Assembly: GCA_019677205.1 (NCBI GenBank)
Contig: JAAMXY010001422.1
Coordinates: 1-32,999 of the forward strand
DNA length: 32,999 bases
DNA from: Pinguiococcus pyrenoidosus
Lineage: Eukaryota; Sar; Pinguiophyceae; Pinguiochrysidales; Pinguiochrysidaceae
Reading direction: 5' to 3'
The position numbers and the translations under genes were made by a program. The notes beneath the pieces are model-generated. The model did not search any database, was not told where the DNA came from, and was given only the letters and a program-made list of their open reading frames with translations. Positions 19,646-29,498 of this stretch are shown one piece after another. Each line of letters begins with the position of its first letter. Position 1 is the stretch's first letter.

Positions 19646-21089
19646 TCACGTCTTGGAGAGGACATCGTAGGCCTCTCGGATCGCGTGAAATGCCTCGGCC
19701 GCCTCGGGGGCACGGCATTTGTCCGGATGCCACTGTCGTGCCAGCTCCTTGAATCGATCCCGAATGTCCTTTGCCGTCGCATCACTTGTCAACTGCAAGC
19801 GTCTGTAGGGGTCATTCGACTTCCAGAAGGGACCGGAGGAAGCAGCCGCCCTGCAAGTGCCAAAGGAGCAGGTGATGATGACAAAGGCAGGCGTTGCTGG
19901 GCACTGAAACGTCTGTCCACTTACCCGCTGGACAACCGCCGGAGCTCCATCCGTTTTCGTGCCTCTTGGAAGAGCCTCTCTAACAACCATCACGCAGGTT
20001 AGCAAGTACCATGCATTCTCAGGAGCTGTGTCCACGGCGAAGCTCACCTTGCTCGCGCTCCGCTGATTCCTGTTCCTGCTCCTCGAGCTCTTTGAGGTAC
20101 TGCCGCCGCTGCGCATACGTTCTGTACTGCGTGCAACGAGCACAATCGCAGTCGGCACATCGACAATGCAGCGGAACGCATCTCTGGCATCGCTTGCATT
20201 TCACTTTCCGCTTGCACTCGCAAGGCGTGCTCGCCAGAGTTGGGCGCTCCTTCATCCGTTGAAAGCACTTCTGCCCAGGGCCCGCCTCGCCTTGCGCCGA
20301 AGCGTCGTCAGTAGCGTCCTTGCTGGCACTTGACCCGGGCACCCTTCCGCTCTCCGCTGCTGCCGTTGCCGCCTTTGCGGTCGAGCTTCCATACCGCGGC
20401 CTTGCCTTCGGTCGAAACTTACTCGCCGCTTTCTTCCTCGCGGTGTCGGCTGAACTCCCCTGGACTGCGGCTTGCTTCACAGAAGTCCCCCGCGGCGCAG
20501 GGATCTCAACCACGTCATTTGAGCTGTCACTCCCAGCATCTCCGATGGCTTTCACCTCGTTGTCGCTCCCATCACTATCACTGGCACTATCACTGTCACT
20601 GTCGCTTCCGTCCATGGTCAAGTTGATCGTCTTTCTGGCCTTTGCGACTGGATCTCGCCGCTCCTGCGTCGATCTTGGCAACCCAGCACCCGCTTCCCGT
20701 AGCGATCCGTGGTGGTGTGAAGCTGCGCCTGTCTGATGCGTCGGGTCAGCATCTCGCGAGTTCCTCCTCTTCCGCGAACCGCCCAGTGAAGCTTCGTTCG
20801 ATGAGACGTCCCCGGAATCGCCGCCTTTCTCGGCGTTCTTGCCTCCGCCGCTCTTTGCTATGGCCCCTTCCTCCTTGAAGCAAGCTTGCGACGGCTGCTG
20901 CGTTGCTTTTCCACGCTTTCGAGCTGCTTCCATTTGGGCTCTCGCCCGCTTGTAACCTCTCTTGTGTGGTGGGAGCTGTCCGAGGCCTTCCTGAGCGTGT
21001 TTCACAGCAGCTGGCGCAGTCGAAGCCGCAGCGAAGGCCATCTGCTCGTCATCCGACTCGCTCAGCACCACGGGCTGCGTCCGCGACAT
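19646..21089 (-). CDS. Protein with Cys-rich cluster and C-terminal J-domain
   Basis: Three exons are deduced: 20048-21089, 19925-19979 and 19646-19850, for 433 residues. The N-terminal 270 residues are charged and low in complexity, with a Ser-Asp tract (GSDSDSDSASDSDGSDNE). A cluster rich in Cys and basic residues follows at about 270-318: CECKRKVKCKRCQRC, then HCRCADCDCARC, probably binding zinc. Next is a charged coiled coil (LKELEEQEQESAEREQERLF). Residues about 378-433 are a J-domain, NDPYRRLQLTSDATAKDIRD continuing to ARQWHPDKC, with the HPD motif that stimulates Hsp70 ATPase; it ends at the C-terminus. The J-domain becomes continuous with the upstream frame only after splicing. A nuclear co-chaperone is a reasonable guess, but no named family matches. 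Confidence 0.78.
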
Positions 21090-21289
21090 CGCACTTCGCC
21101 AAGCTTGGGCTGCAGACGTGGGACGCGGGAGTCGATTTGGGTTGGTCCAATTCGTCTACATGGCCAAGTCCGTGAACTGGGGCTTCAGAATATACATGCG
21201 GGCGTAAGATAAGGTCCTGCTGGCCAATGAACTGCCTTGAGAATCAATATTTATAGACTTAAGAAATGCTATGACATATTCACGCAACG
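21090..21289. promoter_or_regulatory. Compact bidirectional promoter (J-domain gene and sulfurtransferase gene)
   Basis: Only 200 nt separate the start codons at 21089 (minus) and 21290 (plus). CCAAT boxes occur at 21147-21151 and 21224-21228. An AT-rich tract with ATTTATAGA at 21249-21257 lies about 35-40 nt before the plus-strand ATG; if it acts as a TATA box, the plus-strand leader would be very short. Confidence 0.5.
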
Positions 21290-22982
21290 ATGCTTTCGTT
21301 GTTTCTGTCCGCCTTTGCTTGCGCAGATCTGCTCGCGGGACAGAAAAATCGCAGCAGCGCCACACGTCTGCTGGACGTCCCAAAATTGGAGATGCGCAGC
21401 GCTGGCTTTACGCGAGTAGCCGTGGGCCTCTTGGTCCACTCCCCATTGCTAGCAGGTGCGGCGTTCTCTGCAGAGGCCGATTTCCGTCCTTTCCGCTGAA
21501 CTGAATCTTGCTGGATACAGGGGCTCGCAGCTCGTCAAGTAGCATGAAGTTGAAGCTGCCGCCGCTTGCAACGCCCGCAGAGCTACTGAAGAGCAGGTGA
21601 GGCTTCGGTCGGGTTCTGGCGACTGAAGCTGAAGGCTGACTCCGTGGGTTTTCTCGTGGTGGCAGGAGCCAGGTGGTATTCCTCGACGGGAGTTGGCACC
21701 TGGACAAGTCTCGCGACGCACAGCAGGAATTCCTGGACAAGCACATTGCCGGTGCAAGGCGCTTCGATATCGATGTCGTAGCTGATGCTAGCTCCGGTGC
21801 GTGGGGCGTCATCCTCAGGGGAGGAGAGAGAGGGGAGAGGGGGGTTTGCACTGATGGGGGCTTGTCGCGTTTTTGCCGAGCAGATCTGCCGCACATGATG
21901 CCCAGTCCGGAGCGCTTTGCCGAATGCATGACGGCCCTAGGCGTCAGCGGACCAGACCAACCAGTCTGCATCTATGTGACGACGAAGGATTGCTTCGCTG
22001 CGCCTCGAGTTTGGTAATTTGAAGATGAGGTCCATTGCCGTCCCCTCGGTACAGCCGAGCATAACCGTGGCTTGCATCGCGTCATCGGTTGCAGGTGGAC
22101 TCTGAGAGCGTTTCAGCACGACAATGTCTGCATTCTTCAGGGAGGACTACCAGCCTGGGAAGCAGCCGGGGGTCCTGTGGAGGTAGGCCGTGCTGGTCGC
22201 GGGAAGGAGCTTCGTATCTCGCCTAGCTCGACAAAGCCATGCACGTCTGATGGCTGCGGTGCAGGCTGGAGAACCGGCAGAGGCCGCACTGGAGGGCCCT
22301 TATCCGGTCCCGAAGCGCGCAGAGTTTGTAGCGGATGCTGACGAGATACTGCAGCAAAGCAACGGTGAGAGTGGTTCAACTGAAGATCCGGCTGGTCGTC
22401 CCATCTCCCACTGAGGATGAAAACGCAGGCATCGTCGCGGGCGAAAGTCAAGCACAGATCGTGGATGCGAGACCTGCGGCACGCTTTAATGGCGAGGCGC
22501 CCGAGCCACGCCCCGGAGTGAAGCAAGGCCGAATTCCCGGCTCCGTCAACTTTCCCATCAAGACTCTTTTTGCGGTATGCCTCTGAACTGAAACCTGGGG
22601 GTCTCCGATCTTCCTCCGCCGCCGCGTCTTACATTGCCTTGGAGGCAGGACGGCGACATGACAACCTTCAAGTCTCCCGCAGCGATTGAAGACGCCCTGA
22701 AAGCTGCGGACATCGATGTACGTGCAAAGCAGAGCTGAATGCTGCGGCGCCCCCTCAGCGCAAGTTCCTTTCTGGGTCTGTCGATTCTCACGTCGACCCC
22801 TCCAGGTGACCCGGCCGATCTACACGTCCTGTGGCTCCGGAGTGACCGCCGCAGTGCTTGGCTTTGGGCTCTATCTCTCCCAGCACGCCAACAGGGCAGA
22901 GCTGGAGGGGCTTGGCAGTACGCTGTACGACGGCTCGTGGGCCGAGTGGGGCACGCGGGAGGATCTTCCGGGAAAGTTCTGA
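21290..22982 (+). CDS. MST: 3-mercaptopyruvate sulfurtransferase (tandem rhodanese)
   Basis: Nine exons with matching phases are deduced: 21290-21455, 21521-21596, 21666-21796, 21884-22013, 22095-22182, 22265-22364, 22429-22574, 22649-22717 and 22806-22982, giving 360 residues. After an N-terminal extension, the inactive first rhodanese domain starts VVFLDGSWHL and contains RRFDIDVVADASS, DLPHMMPS and VWWTLRAF, then QGGLPAWEAAGG. The second domain has AQIVDARPAARF, GRIPGSVNFP and the active-site loop CGSGVTA (Cys about 311). This loop is typical of mercaptopyruvate sulfurtransferases rather than thiosulfate sulfurtransferases. The enzyme takes sulfur from 3-mercaptopyruvate in cysteine breakdown. 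The leader starts MLSLFLSAFACADLLAG, hydrophobic, and may direct it to an organelle. The 87-nt intron 21797-21883 has no stop and is a multiple of three. Confidence 0.92.
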
Positions 22983-23424
22983 CGCCTCTATCGACCTAGC
23001 AAGCATCACAGCAGCTGCAACTTGTTGAGTGCTTCTTGCACACGACGATCGATCCGCTTGTCCCTGCTGAACGCTCTGTGAAAGCGGATGAGAACGATGG
23101 GCAGATGGATGCACACGCAAAAACGAGAAAAGCGGCACGCCTTGAGCAACCCTGCTCGCCAATGGGTTCTGCCAATTGCACGCCCTTCACTCGGGACCTT
23201 GATCTCCTCCGTGCGCACCCCAAGCTTCAAACAAGATGTGCACGCCACTGAAAACGAAAGGCAAAGCGAGGACGGAAGGAAGGCACCGCACTCCTCTCCC
23301 TTGCTCCGTCCCCTCGGTCGCTCGCGGCAAGAATCAAATCCAACCCGGCAATCAGCTGATCCCGCCACGCGCAGTCGCACCGCCTCCCGTTTGCGCCAGT
23401 TGACGGCGCTCTCCTCCCGCTCCC
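22983..23424. promoter_or_regulatory. Upstream region of the DUF3605 gene with CCAAT pair
   Basis: A 442-nt stretch lies between two plus-strand genes. Two CCAAT boxes lie close together at 23159-23163 and 23172-23176, about 250 nt before the start codon. No gene is visible; longer frames through here lack domains. Confidence 0.4.
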
Positions 23425-24108
23425 ATGCAGCGCCGCCGGTGCGTCATGCTTTTCCTCAGTGCCAGACGCCCCCGACTGCTGTTCACGCTCGCCCTGGGCA
23501 CCTTGTCCTGCGCGTGGTCCCGGGACGCGGTGACGAGCTCGCGCTGGCCCCTGCGGCACCTCTCCGGCGGAGATGTCCCTCAGAGCACCGGCGAGAAAGG
23601 CGTCGGGCCCATGGAGAAGATCATGGGCTTCGCAGACCTCAGGAGCCTGGTGGAAAACTCTCCGCGGGACGAGCTGGGCCGGCCCCTGGTGTACGAGATC
23701 CTGGGGAGGCGCCCGGCGGACCAGGAGGTGTATCGGCGGTTCCGTCGCGAGAACATCGAGGGGAAGTGGTCGTCGATGGCGGAATACCTGTGCAACAAGG
23801 TGTTCAGATGGCCAGCGGAAGCAGAGCCAGAGACAAAGCTTTGGCGAGCGCAGAGGCCGCCCGGAACGGCGGCAAGGCAAGTCATGCTGACGGACAACGA
23901 CTTTCCCTACTGGTTTGAGCCTGGCATGGAGCACTTCGTGCTGTGGTGCTCCAAGGGCGTGCTCACGTGCGAGGAGATCGAGATGTGGTGCCGGCGAGTG
24001 GAGAAGGAGCACGCCTGCGAGACGGTCTGGTGGTGCAACCCGCCGGAGAGGAAGTCCATCCCGGAGGTGGAGCACGTGCACATCGTGACGTCGCCGAAGG
24101 CAGGTTGA
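23425..24108 (+). CDS. DUF3605-family protein
   Basis: A single exon encodes 227 residues from the ATG at 23425. The N-terminus is basic then hydrophobic (RRPRLLFTLALGTLSCAWS), perhaps a signal or organelle leader. The C-terminal 80 residues match the DUF3605 signature as I know it from fungi: DNDFPYWFEPGMEHFVLWCS, a short helix, then VWWCNPPERKSIPEVEHVHI. The conserved E-P-G-(I/M)-E-H and R-S/K-S-I-P-(D/E)-V-(D/E)-H-V-H blocks are intact. The biochemical function of the family is unknown to me. It is the only plus-strand gene besides the unspliced start regions here with no intron. Codon use resembles its neighbours. Confidence 0.78.
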   Translation: MQRRRCVMLFLSARRPRLLFTLALGTLSCAWSRDAVTSSRWPLRHLSGGDVPQSTGEKGVGPMEKIMGFADLRSLVENSPRDELGRPLVYEILGRRPADQEVYRRFRRENIEGKWSSMAEYLCNKVFRWPAEAEPETKLWRAQRPPGTAARQVMLTDNDFPYWFEPGMEHFVLWCSKGVLTCEEIEMWCRRVEKEHACETVWWCNPPERKSIPEVEHVHIVTSPKAG

Positions 24109-24251
24109 CCCGACCTGACGTGATTCGTGCAGAGCGCTGTCGCTTCGCAACCGTACGAGCATGCAGCGGTGGCCGCGCCAGCCCTTGTGTGGATGATCCT
24201 TCTGCTACTGCTGCTGCGAACGCGTAGCAAAGCGAGGTCATGAGCTGGGAG

Positions 24252-24298
24252 GACGCTGGAAAGACGCTGGAAAGACGCTGGAAAGACGCTGGAAAGAC
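24252..24298. repeat. 11-nt minisatellite (GACGCTGGAAA)
   Basis: Four perfect tandem copies of GACGCTGGAAA lie at 24252-24295, followed by a partial copy, between the convergent 3' ends of the DUF3605 and TilS genes. They lie outside the spliced TilS reading frame, although the unspliced minus-strand frame runs through them. Confidence 0.9.
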
Positions 24299-24340
24299 GG
24301 GGGTTGATGCGCACAGCCGTGCTCCCGCGAATCGATCGAC

Positions 24341-26958
24341 CTACGCCTGGTCCTCAGCATCGTAGTTCCCGTCAAAGCTGTACTCCACGCGCACCAGGAC
24401 CGAAGGGCTCTCTGGAAGAGCATCCTCGACCTCCTTCGGCAAGCTCGGATGCTCGACGCGGGGCAGAAGCTGCGCGAGGCGACGATTGGCATGCCTCCAC
24501 GGGGATAATTCCTGCCCGTGGGGACCGTGAGAGACATCATGAGCGAACCGAATAGCACTCGGAGACATCCTTTACGTACCTTGAAGGGTTCTCTTTTCTC
24601 TGGCATGAGCGTGTCCAACGTCAAGCTGTTGTTGGATGCCTCGAGTGCCGCCTTGCTCACCACCAACTCGTACGCGAGGAGCACCTCGCCGGAAGGCGCG
24701 CTTGATAGCATGGACCTCGTGAACAGTCCTTCCACAGGCGGAATGTCCCGCAGAACTTGGGGCCAGCGCCTCACGAGTGGAGCAACGCTCTGCTGGGGGC
24801 TTCGAGCTTCATCGCCAAGGTCTCGTTCAACCCAGGCTCGGATGCGCCAAGGCCCGTGGGAGTGAACCTTCTCGCGATCTAGCTCCACTGCAGTGCCATG
24901 CTCGCCCCACGGTTGGAATTGATGCGGTCTCCTCTTCCCTACGCTATCTTGACTGCCCTTTGTGACAACGACCGTGCCACAGTAAGCGAAGCTGGGGTTG
25001 AGCAGGTAGAGACGCCCATTCCCCAGATACGACAGCAGATCCTTCCGAAGTTCGAGCCACTTGTTCTCGTTCAGATCCGAGGTCCGGCGAAACCGCTGGA
25101 GGAGCTCTCTGATGGACGCCTCGCGCAGCGCCCCGATGCCCATGCTATGCAACATATGGCGTAGAAGAGCACGCCAGAACAGGAAACCGTAGTTCCGAAG
25201 GTCCCCGGCGTTGTCATTGCCGAGAATCGGAAGAGCCAGTCCCAGCGCGCTGCTCTCAATCCGCTGGAAGGCAGGCTTCAGGATGGTGTCGTCAAACATC
25301 TGCGCGAACTCGCGGCTCTCCTCAGCAAGAATGGCCAGGTTGGAGCCAGCTCCGTCGCCATAGATGTCCCGGATGAGCGGCAAGAGCCGGGTGCGGATCT
25401 TCCCCCGCGTTGACCACAGTGGCGTGGTGTCCTTGAAGTACGGGACGCCATAGGTATGGGCGAAGTCGTAGATGTCCTTCTTCTCAATTGGGAGGTAGGG
25501 TCGCCAGATGTTGATCTTGTAGAGCACGCTGCTCTCCTCCATCCCGCTCAAGGAGAGCACCCCCGCGCCTTTGAGAGCATTGCTGAGGACGTTTTCCTCC
25601 ACATCGCCGCGATGATGCCCCAGCATTACGCCAGCCGGTACGATGCTCTGGCGGACTTCTCCAACCTCCGCTCTTCCCGGCTCTTCCGCCGCATCCTTCA
25701 CGTCACAGAATTCTCGCAGGACTTCCTCGTAAAAGTCGAAGCGGATCTCGCGCGTCTGCTCCTCGTACTCCTCCCGCGTCACCGCTTTGGAGGCCCTCCT
25801 GAGATGCTCCGGCATCTCTTTCATCCGCAGGGTGATGCCGTGCTCGTCACAAAACTGGCGGAGGTACCTGGCCTCCAGCCCGCTCTCTTCTCTATTGCCG
25901 TAGTAGATGTGGAGGGCTACCACTCGCTCTATCCTTGGAAACTTGCGCGGGCGATCCCGAAGGAGCGCCAGGACGCGCGCGATGACCATGCTGTCGACGC
26001 CGCCGCTGAGCGAAACGAATGCAGTCTTGGCCGACCTCTCTCGAAGAAAGGCTTCCATGGCCCGGACGACGGTGTGCGTGCGCATCCTGCCGTCCGGGTC
26101 CAAAGCCGGTGATGCGATGTGCTCCAAGATCAGGTCCTCCTCCTCCGGCGAAAGCGCGCCCGTCCCTTCGGCCAGATCGCCCGTAACCTTGCCTTCCAGG
26201 ATCGCGTCATGCTGGCGCCTCACGGTCGCTTTCCGGAAGCGATCCACCACAAGCCGCTCCGCCTCTTCGTCCTTGTCGAGCTTCTGCACCTCCGAGAGCA
26301 CCGTCTCCAGCGTATCAAAGCCAGCGCCCGAGAACACCTTGGAAACCGCATCGTTCGACACGTGACGAAGCGGCATGAGCATGAAAACCCTCTCGCGGGG
26401 CCTGAGATGCCTGTCGAAGCCTTTCTCCCGCGCTTCCTTGGCGAGCGCCACCGCCTTGACGGACAGAGCGGTCAGTCGAGCTTCGACTGCCGGGTCCCCG
26501 CGCCGGTCGCGGTACACATGCCGGGCGATCTGATCCAGGAGCACCACCAGCGCAAGGCACTTGTACGGATGCTCCGCCCAGCGATCCAGAGCACCGCTCT
26601 CCGCCTGTGCAAAGAGCTCTCCGAACTGACGCTGCGCGATGCGGTCGCACTCGGCCTGCGCTTCGGTGCCGGCGCGGCAGAACCAGCGGTCCTTGAGCAG
26701 CTTGGAGCTGTCGCCGTCGAACCACCACTGCAGCAGCTCGCTTCCACGGCCATCTCCGCCCATCACAGCGCCGTAGAAGCTGCTGGCGGCGCGGACCTCG
26801 CGCGTCTCGTCCGAGCTCAAGGCTCGCAATCGTTTTCGAGAGGCCTCCATGAACTTTACGCGAAACAGCCTCGCGGTTCTCAGGCGCATGCAGGACTCAA
26901 AGGCGCCAAGATTGCTCGGAAAAGCGAACAGCAGCCACAGAAGGGGCCCCGAGCGCAT
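24341..26958 (-). CDS. tilS: DUF924-TilS fusion, probable plastid tRNA-Ile lysidine synthase
   Basis: Two exons, 24580-26958 and 24341-24511, encode 849 residues; the 68-nt intron is in phase 0. The N-terminus (MRSGPLLWLLFAFPSNLGAF followed by ESCMRLRTARLFRV) is a signal peptide and then a Phe-led basic stretch, the bipartite plastid leader of algae with complex red plastids. Residues about 75-290 are a DUF924 domain: LLQWWFDG, DRWFC, LALVVLLDQIARHVYRD and HLRPRERVFMLMPLRHVSND. From about 300 follows an N-type PP-ATPase with the loop SLSGGVDSMV (about 316-325), then HIYYGNREE, GHHRGDVEENVLSN and RPYLPIEKKDI, typical of TilS. TilS makes lysidine at the wobble base of the AUA-reading tRNA-Ile, needed in bacteria and plastids. 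The ATG at 26958 is the first in frame. The unspliced frame continues to 24238 but loses coding character. Confidence 0.88.
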
Positions 26959-27579
26959 CCTATCGCCGAGGAGCGCCCTTGGACCACGGATCTGGGGTCT
27001 GGGGGCAAAAGCGGCGCACAAACGGTCAGCTTGTTTTTGGCGGGAGGCTTATAGTGCTAGGGGACCGTACAGGGGTACAGTGTACAAATCTGCCGACACT
27101 ATAAACCTAACCGTGGCGGAGGGACTTCCACTGCGACCCGGAAACAAAGCTCTGCGGCGTTTTCTCATTCGCCAAGTCCACATTTCTGCAATCTTCTATT
27201 TCTGCAGTCTTTGACGGGTCACACCCTGCTCAAGGGAAGCAAGTGGTTCAGTGCCCGGCAGCAGCGTAAAACTGGCTGCCGCAGCGAGCCTGGTGCGACC
27301 TGCGCTGCTACTCGCCGCTGTGTACGGCATTCCTCAAGCTTCGATCTCGTTTCTGGGAGGCAACTTCAGGAGAGGTTGTCGAACTGTCTTGGGGTCCGCG
27401 TCCGGCGCAGTGTCTTTGTTGCCGAGCTTGAGAGCGTTCGGTCGCTTGGCTCGCGCTGCAAAGTTGTCGGCTCGACGCTTCGGTTCGGTGGTCCTTTGGC
27501 TGCCGGATCCAGCGGCGCGCACTTGTGGACGGGCGCGCGCCGAGGGCGTCGCGACGCACCATGGGCGAGACGCACAGGC
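26959..27579. promoter_or_regulatory. Divergent region with inverted CACTATAA elements and ATG-free leader
   Basis: A 621-nt stretch lies between the TilS start (minus) and the PX gene start (plus). CACTATAA occurs on minus at 27056-27049 and on plus at 27097-27104, each pointing towards its own gene. From 27105 to 27560 the plus strand contains no ATG; the first is at 27561, a nine-codon frame (stop included) overlapping the main start. A frame at 27251-27712 with hydrophobic composition lacks an ATG and is not called. Confidence 0.45.
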
Positions 27580-27587
27580 ATGGATAG
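27561..27587 (+). promoter_or_regulatory. Upstream ORF overlapping the PX gene start
   Basis: ATG at 27561 in a strong context (caccATGG) opens eight codons (MGETHRHG) and stops at TAG 27585-27587, overlapping the main ATG at 27580 in another frame. It is a candidate translational control element if the transcript includes this leader. Confidence 0.45.
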
Positions 27588-29448
27588 CCGGTCTGCGAGC
27601 AGTGCCATGCCCTCTGCGCTGTTTCTTGGCTCGTTCTTCGGCTTCTATCTCCTCGAGACGCTGGCGAGACAGCGGGAGCAGCGCAACGCGAGGCCTTGCA
27701 AAACTTGGCTGAGTCTCCACCGGAGGAGCTGGATTGCATGCGCGCTGGCCTTCAGCCTCCTTGGGAGCTATCGCTTCGCCACCGAGGTCGGAAAGCTGCG
27801 TCCCCTCCGAACGGCCGCGGAGATCCTGACCACGCAGATGGTTTTGCCATGGGCGCTTCGCGAGAGTCCGCATCTGGCCTATGCGCTCCATGTCGAGGCG
27901 CTAATCTCTCATCGCTGCCTGCGGCAGAGGGCAAGGCAGGCTTCCGCACTCGACCAGACGCCGCAAGGCCACAAGGAGGCCAGTGGCTCGGCCGATCGGG
28001 ACAAGCTAATGTCGCTGTCGAGCGGGTTGCTGGACGTGCTCGGTGGGCACGAGGCGTTGCAGGGCTTGACTCGGCACTACGCACGTACTCTGCTGAGCCA
28101 CTTCAGCAAGCACGACGTGGACCTGAGCTCTCTTCTCGGAGGGCGGGTGAACAGGCTCAGGTGTATCCCGGCCCTGCCGCAGGAGCTGGTCAGCGAGCGA
28201 GATGGCCCGGCTTGTCACGAGCATCTCAGCCTCGACGTCGTATTCAAGCTCGCTTTGCAGGATGTGTTGCCGATGCTCGCGCCGGCGGGAAATCGGACCT
28301 GTGCCGACATTCTCTGGGAGCAGGATTGCTGCACGGGCACATGTCCTGATGAGCCGCCGCCGGCGCACAGCTTCGCCCTGGGAACGGATTTCGCCCTGTG
28401 GCGCTTGCTTGCCTCGCGCGGCCCCGAGCACATGCACGAGGCCGTAGACTTCTCGCACCGCCTGTACAGGGCAATGGGTAGGTGGCAGCATCGCCTCGCT
28501 TCGTGCCTAGAGCTTGCGTACCCCTGACCACAGCTTCACGGGACCGCGTCGCCCACAGGATTGGATCTCAAGGGCGTTGGCCTGCTCGCGTGTGCAGGAC
28601 GAGTGGCGGTGGTGCTGGCTAGCTGGGAGCTGTTCCGGGAGTTGTGCTACTTCATCGGCGTCCCGTGCGGCCTCGCCTTGGCCTTCTTGCAGCTGTACAG
28701 GCTGCGGTGGTGGCTGGCGAGACAGATATTCGGAATGGACGGAAGGCGAATCGATCAGCGGAAGCAAGACAAGGTGAGACGATCAAGCACGCAGCAAACG
28801 CTGCTGCTTTCCTGGCGCCCCGCTGACCCACGCCGCCTCAGGTTCTAAGAATAGGGACCATTGCAACGGAAGAGTGGCTCCAGGCAAAGTCTGCCGAAAG
28901 GGGGGTGGTACGGGCTTCGTCGTTCGTTCGAGGGATGCCGGATACGGTGCTCATGTCGCCCCGCTTGGCAGGTCACGGTGAATCCGATTCATGTGAAGCG
29001 GAATCGCCTCTGGGGTGGGAACTACATCATCTACGAGATCAAGTACCTTCCAAGAAGTAAATCCAAGGTGAAAGGCTTCGAGTTTAAAGCGCGGTACCGC
29101 GCTTTCCTGGAGTTCGACCGACAGCTATCTCTGGATCCCAGCCTGGGTAAGATCAAAAGGCTTTCGAAGCTTCCGTCCGCCGCCCGCCGCCCGTCGCCAA
29201 GGCGCTGCTTGACAGCTTTCCTCCGCTTGCCGTGTCCAGGAATCGAGAAGCCTGGTCTACCGCCAAAGCGGCTGTGGAAGAACTCGGACCTTGTTATCAG
29301 TGAGAGAATTGAGCTCTTGCGAGCTTACGTCGGGATGCTCATCTTCCAAAAGGAGCTGTACTGCCGCGCAGACGTGCAGGCCTTTCTGTATCCGGCACGC
29401 AAGCAAATAGTAGCGAAGGCGAAGAGCGTAACCCTCAGTCCAAGATGA
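27580..29448 (+). CDS. Membrane-anchored PX-domain protein
   Basis: Five exons are deduced: 27580-28477, 28559-28773, 28842-28904, 28972-29146 and 29240-29448, for 519 residues. Two hydrophobic segments near the N-terminus (SALFLGSFFGFYLLETL, SWIACALAFSLLGSYRFA) are followed by a soluble helical region. A long hydrophobic hairpin comes next at about residues 300-358 (GVGLLACAGRVAVVLASW, YFIGVPCGLALAFLQLY). The C-terminal 125 residues are a PX (phox) domain: YIIYEIKYLPRSKSKVKGFE, then RYRAFLEFDRQL, the proline-rich LPPKRLW loop, and ISERIELLRAYVGMLI. PX domains bind phosphoinositides, usually PI3P on endosomes. The order of membrane segments then PX recalls SNX13/SNX25-type sorting nexins, but no RGS domain is seen. 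The 93-nt intron in the PX domain has no stop and is a multiple of three. The donor at 28905 is the least certain junction. Confidence 0.78.
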
Positions 29449-29498
29449 CATAGCAAGTCCAGCTTTCGCTGGACCACCGTCGACTGGGAAACGTGATG

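Noticed and set aside
24238-24578. Continuation of the unspliced TilS frame to 24238 through the 11-nt repeat
   Set aside because: After FK the frame becomes Arg/Ser-rich and then purely repeat-encoded. Splicing 24512-24579 in phase 0 gives a normal acidic C-terminus ending at 24341.
27251-27712. Hydrophobic 153-codon plus-strand frame upstream of the PX gene
   Set aside because: It has no ATG and overlaps the PX frame. It is kept only as a possible hidden exon, not annotated.
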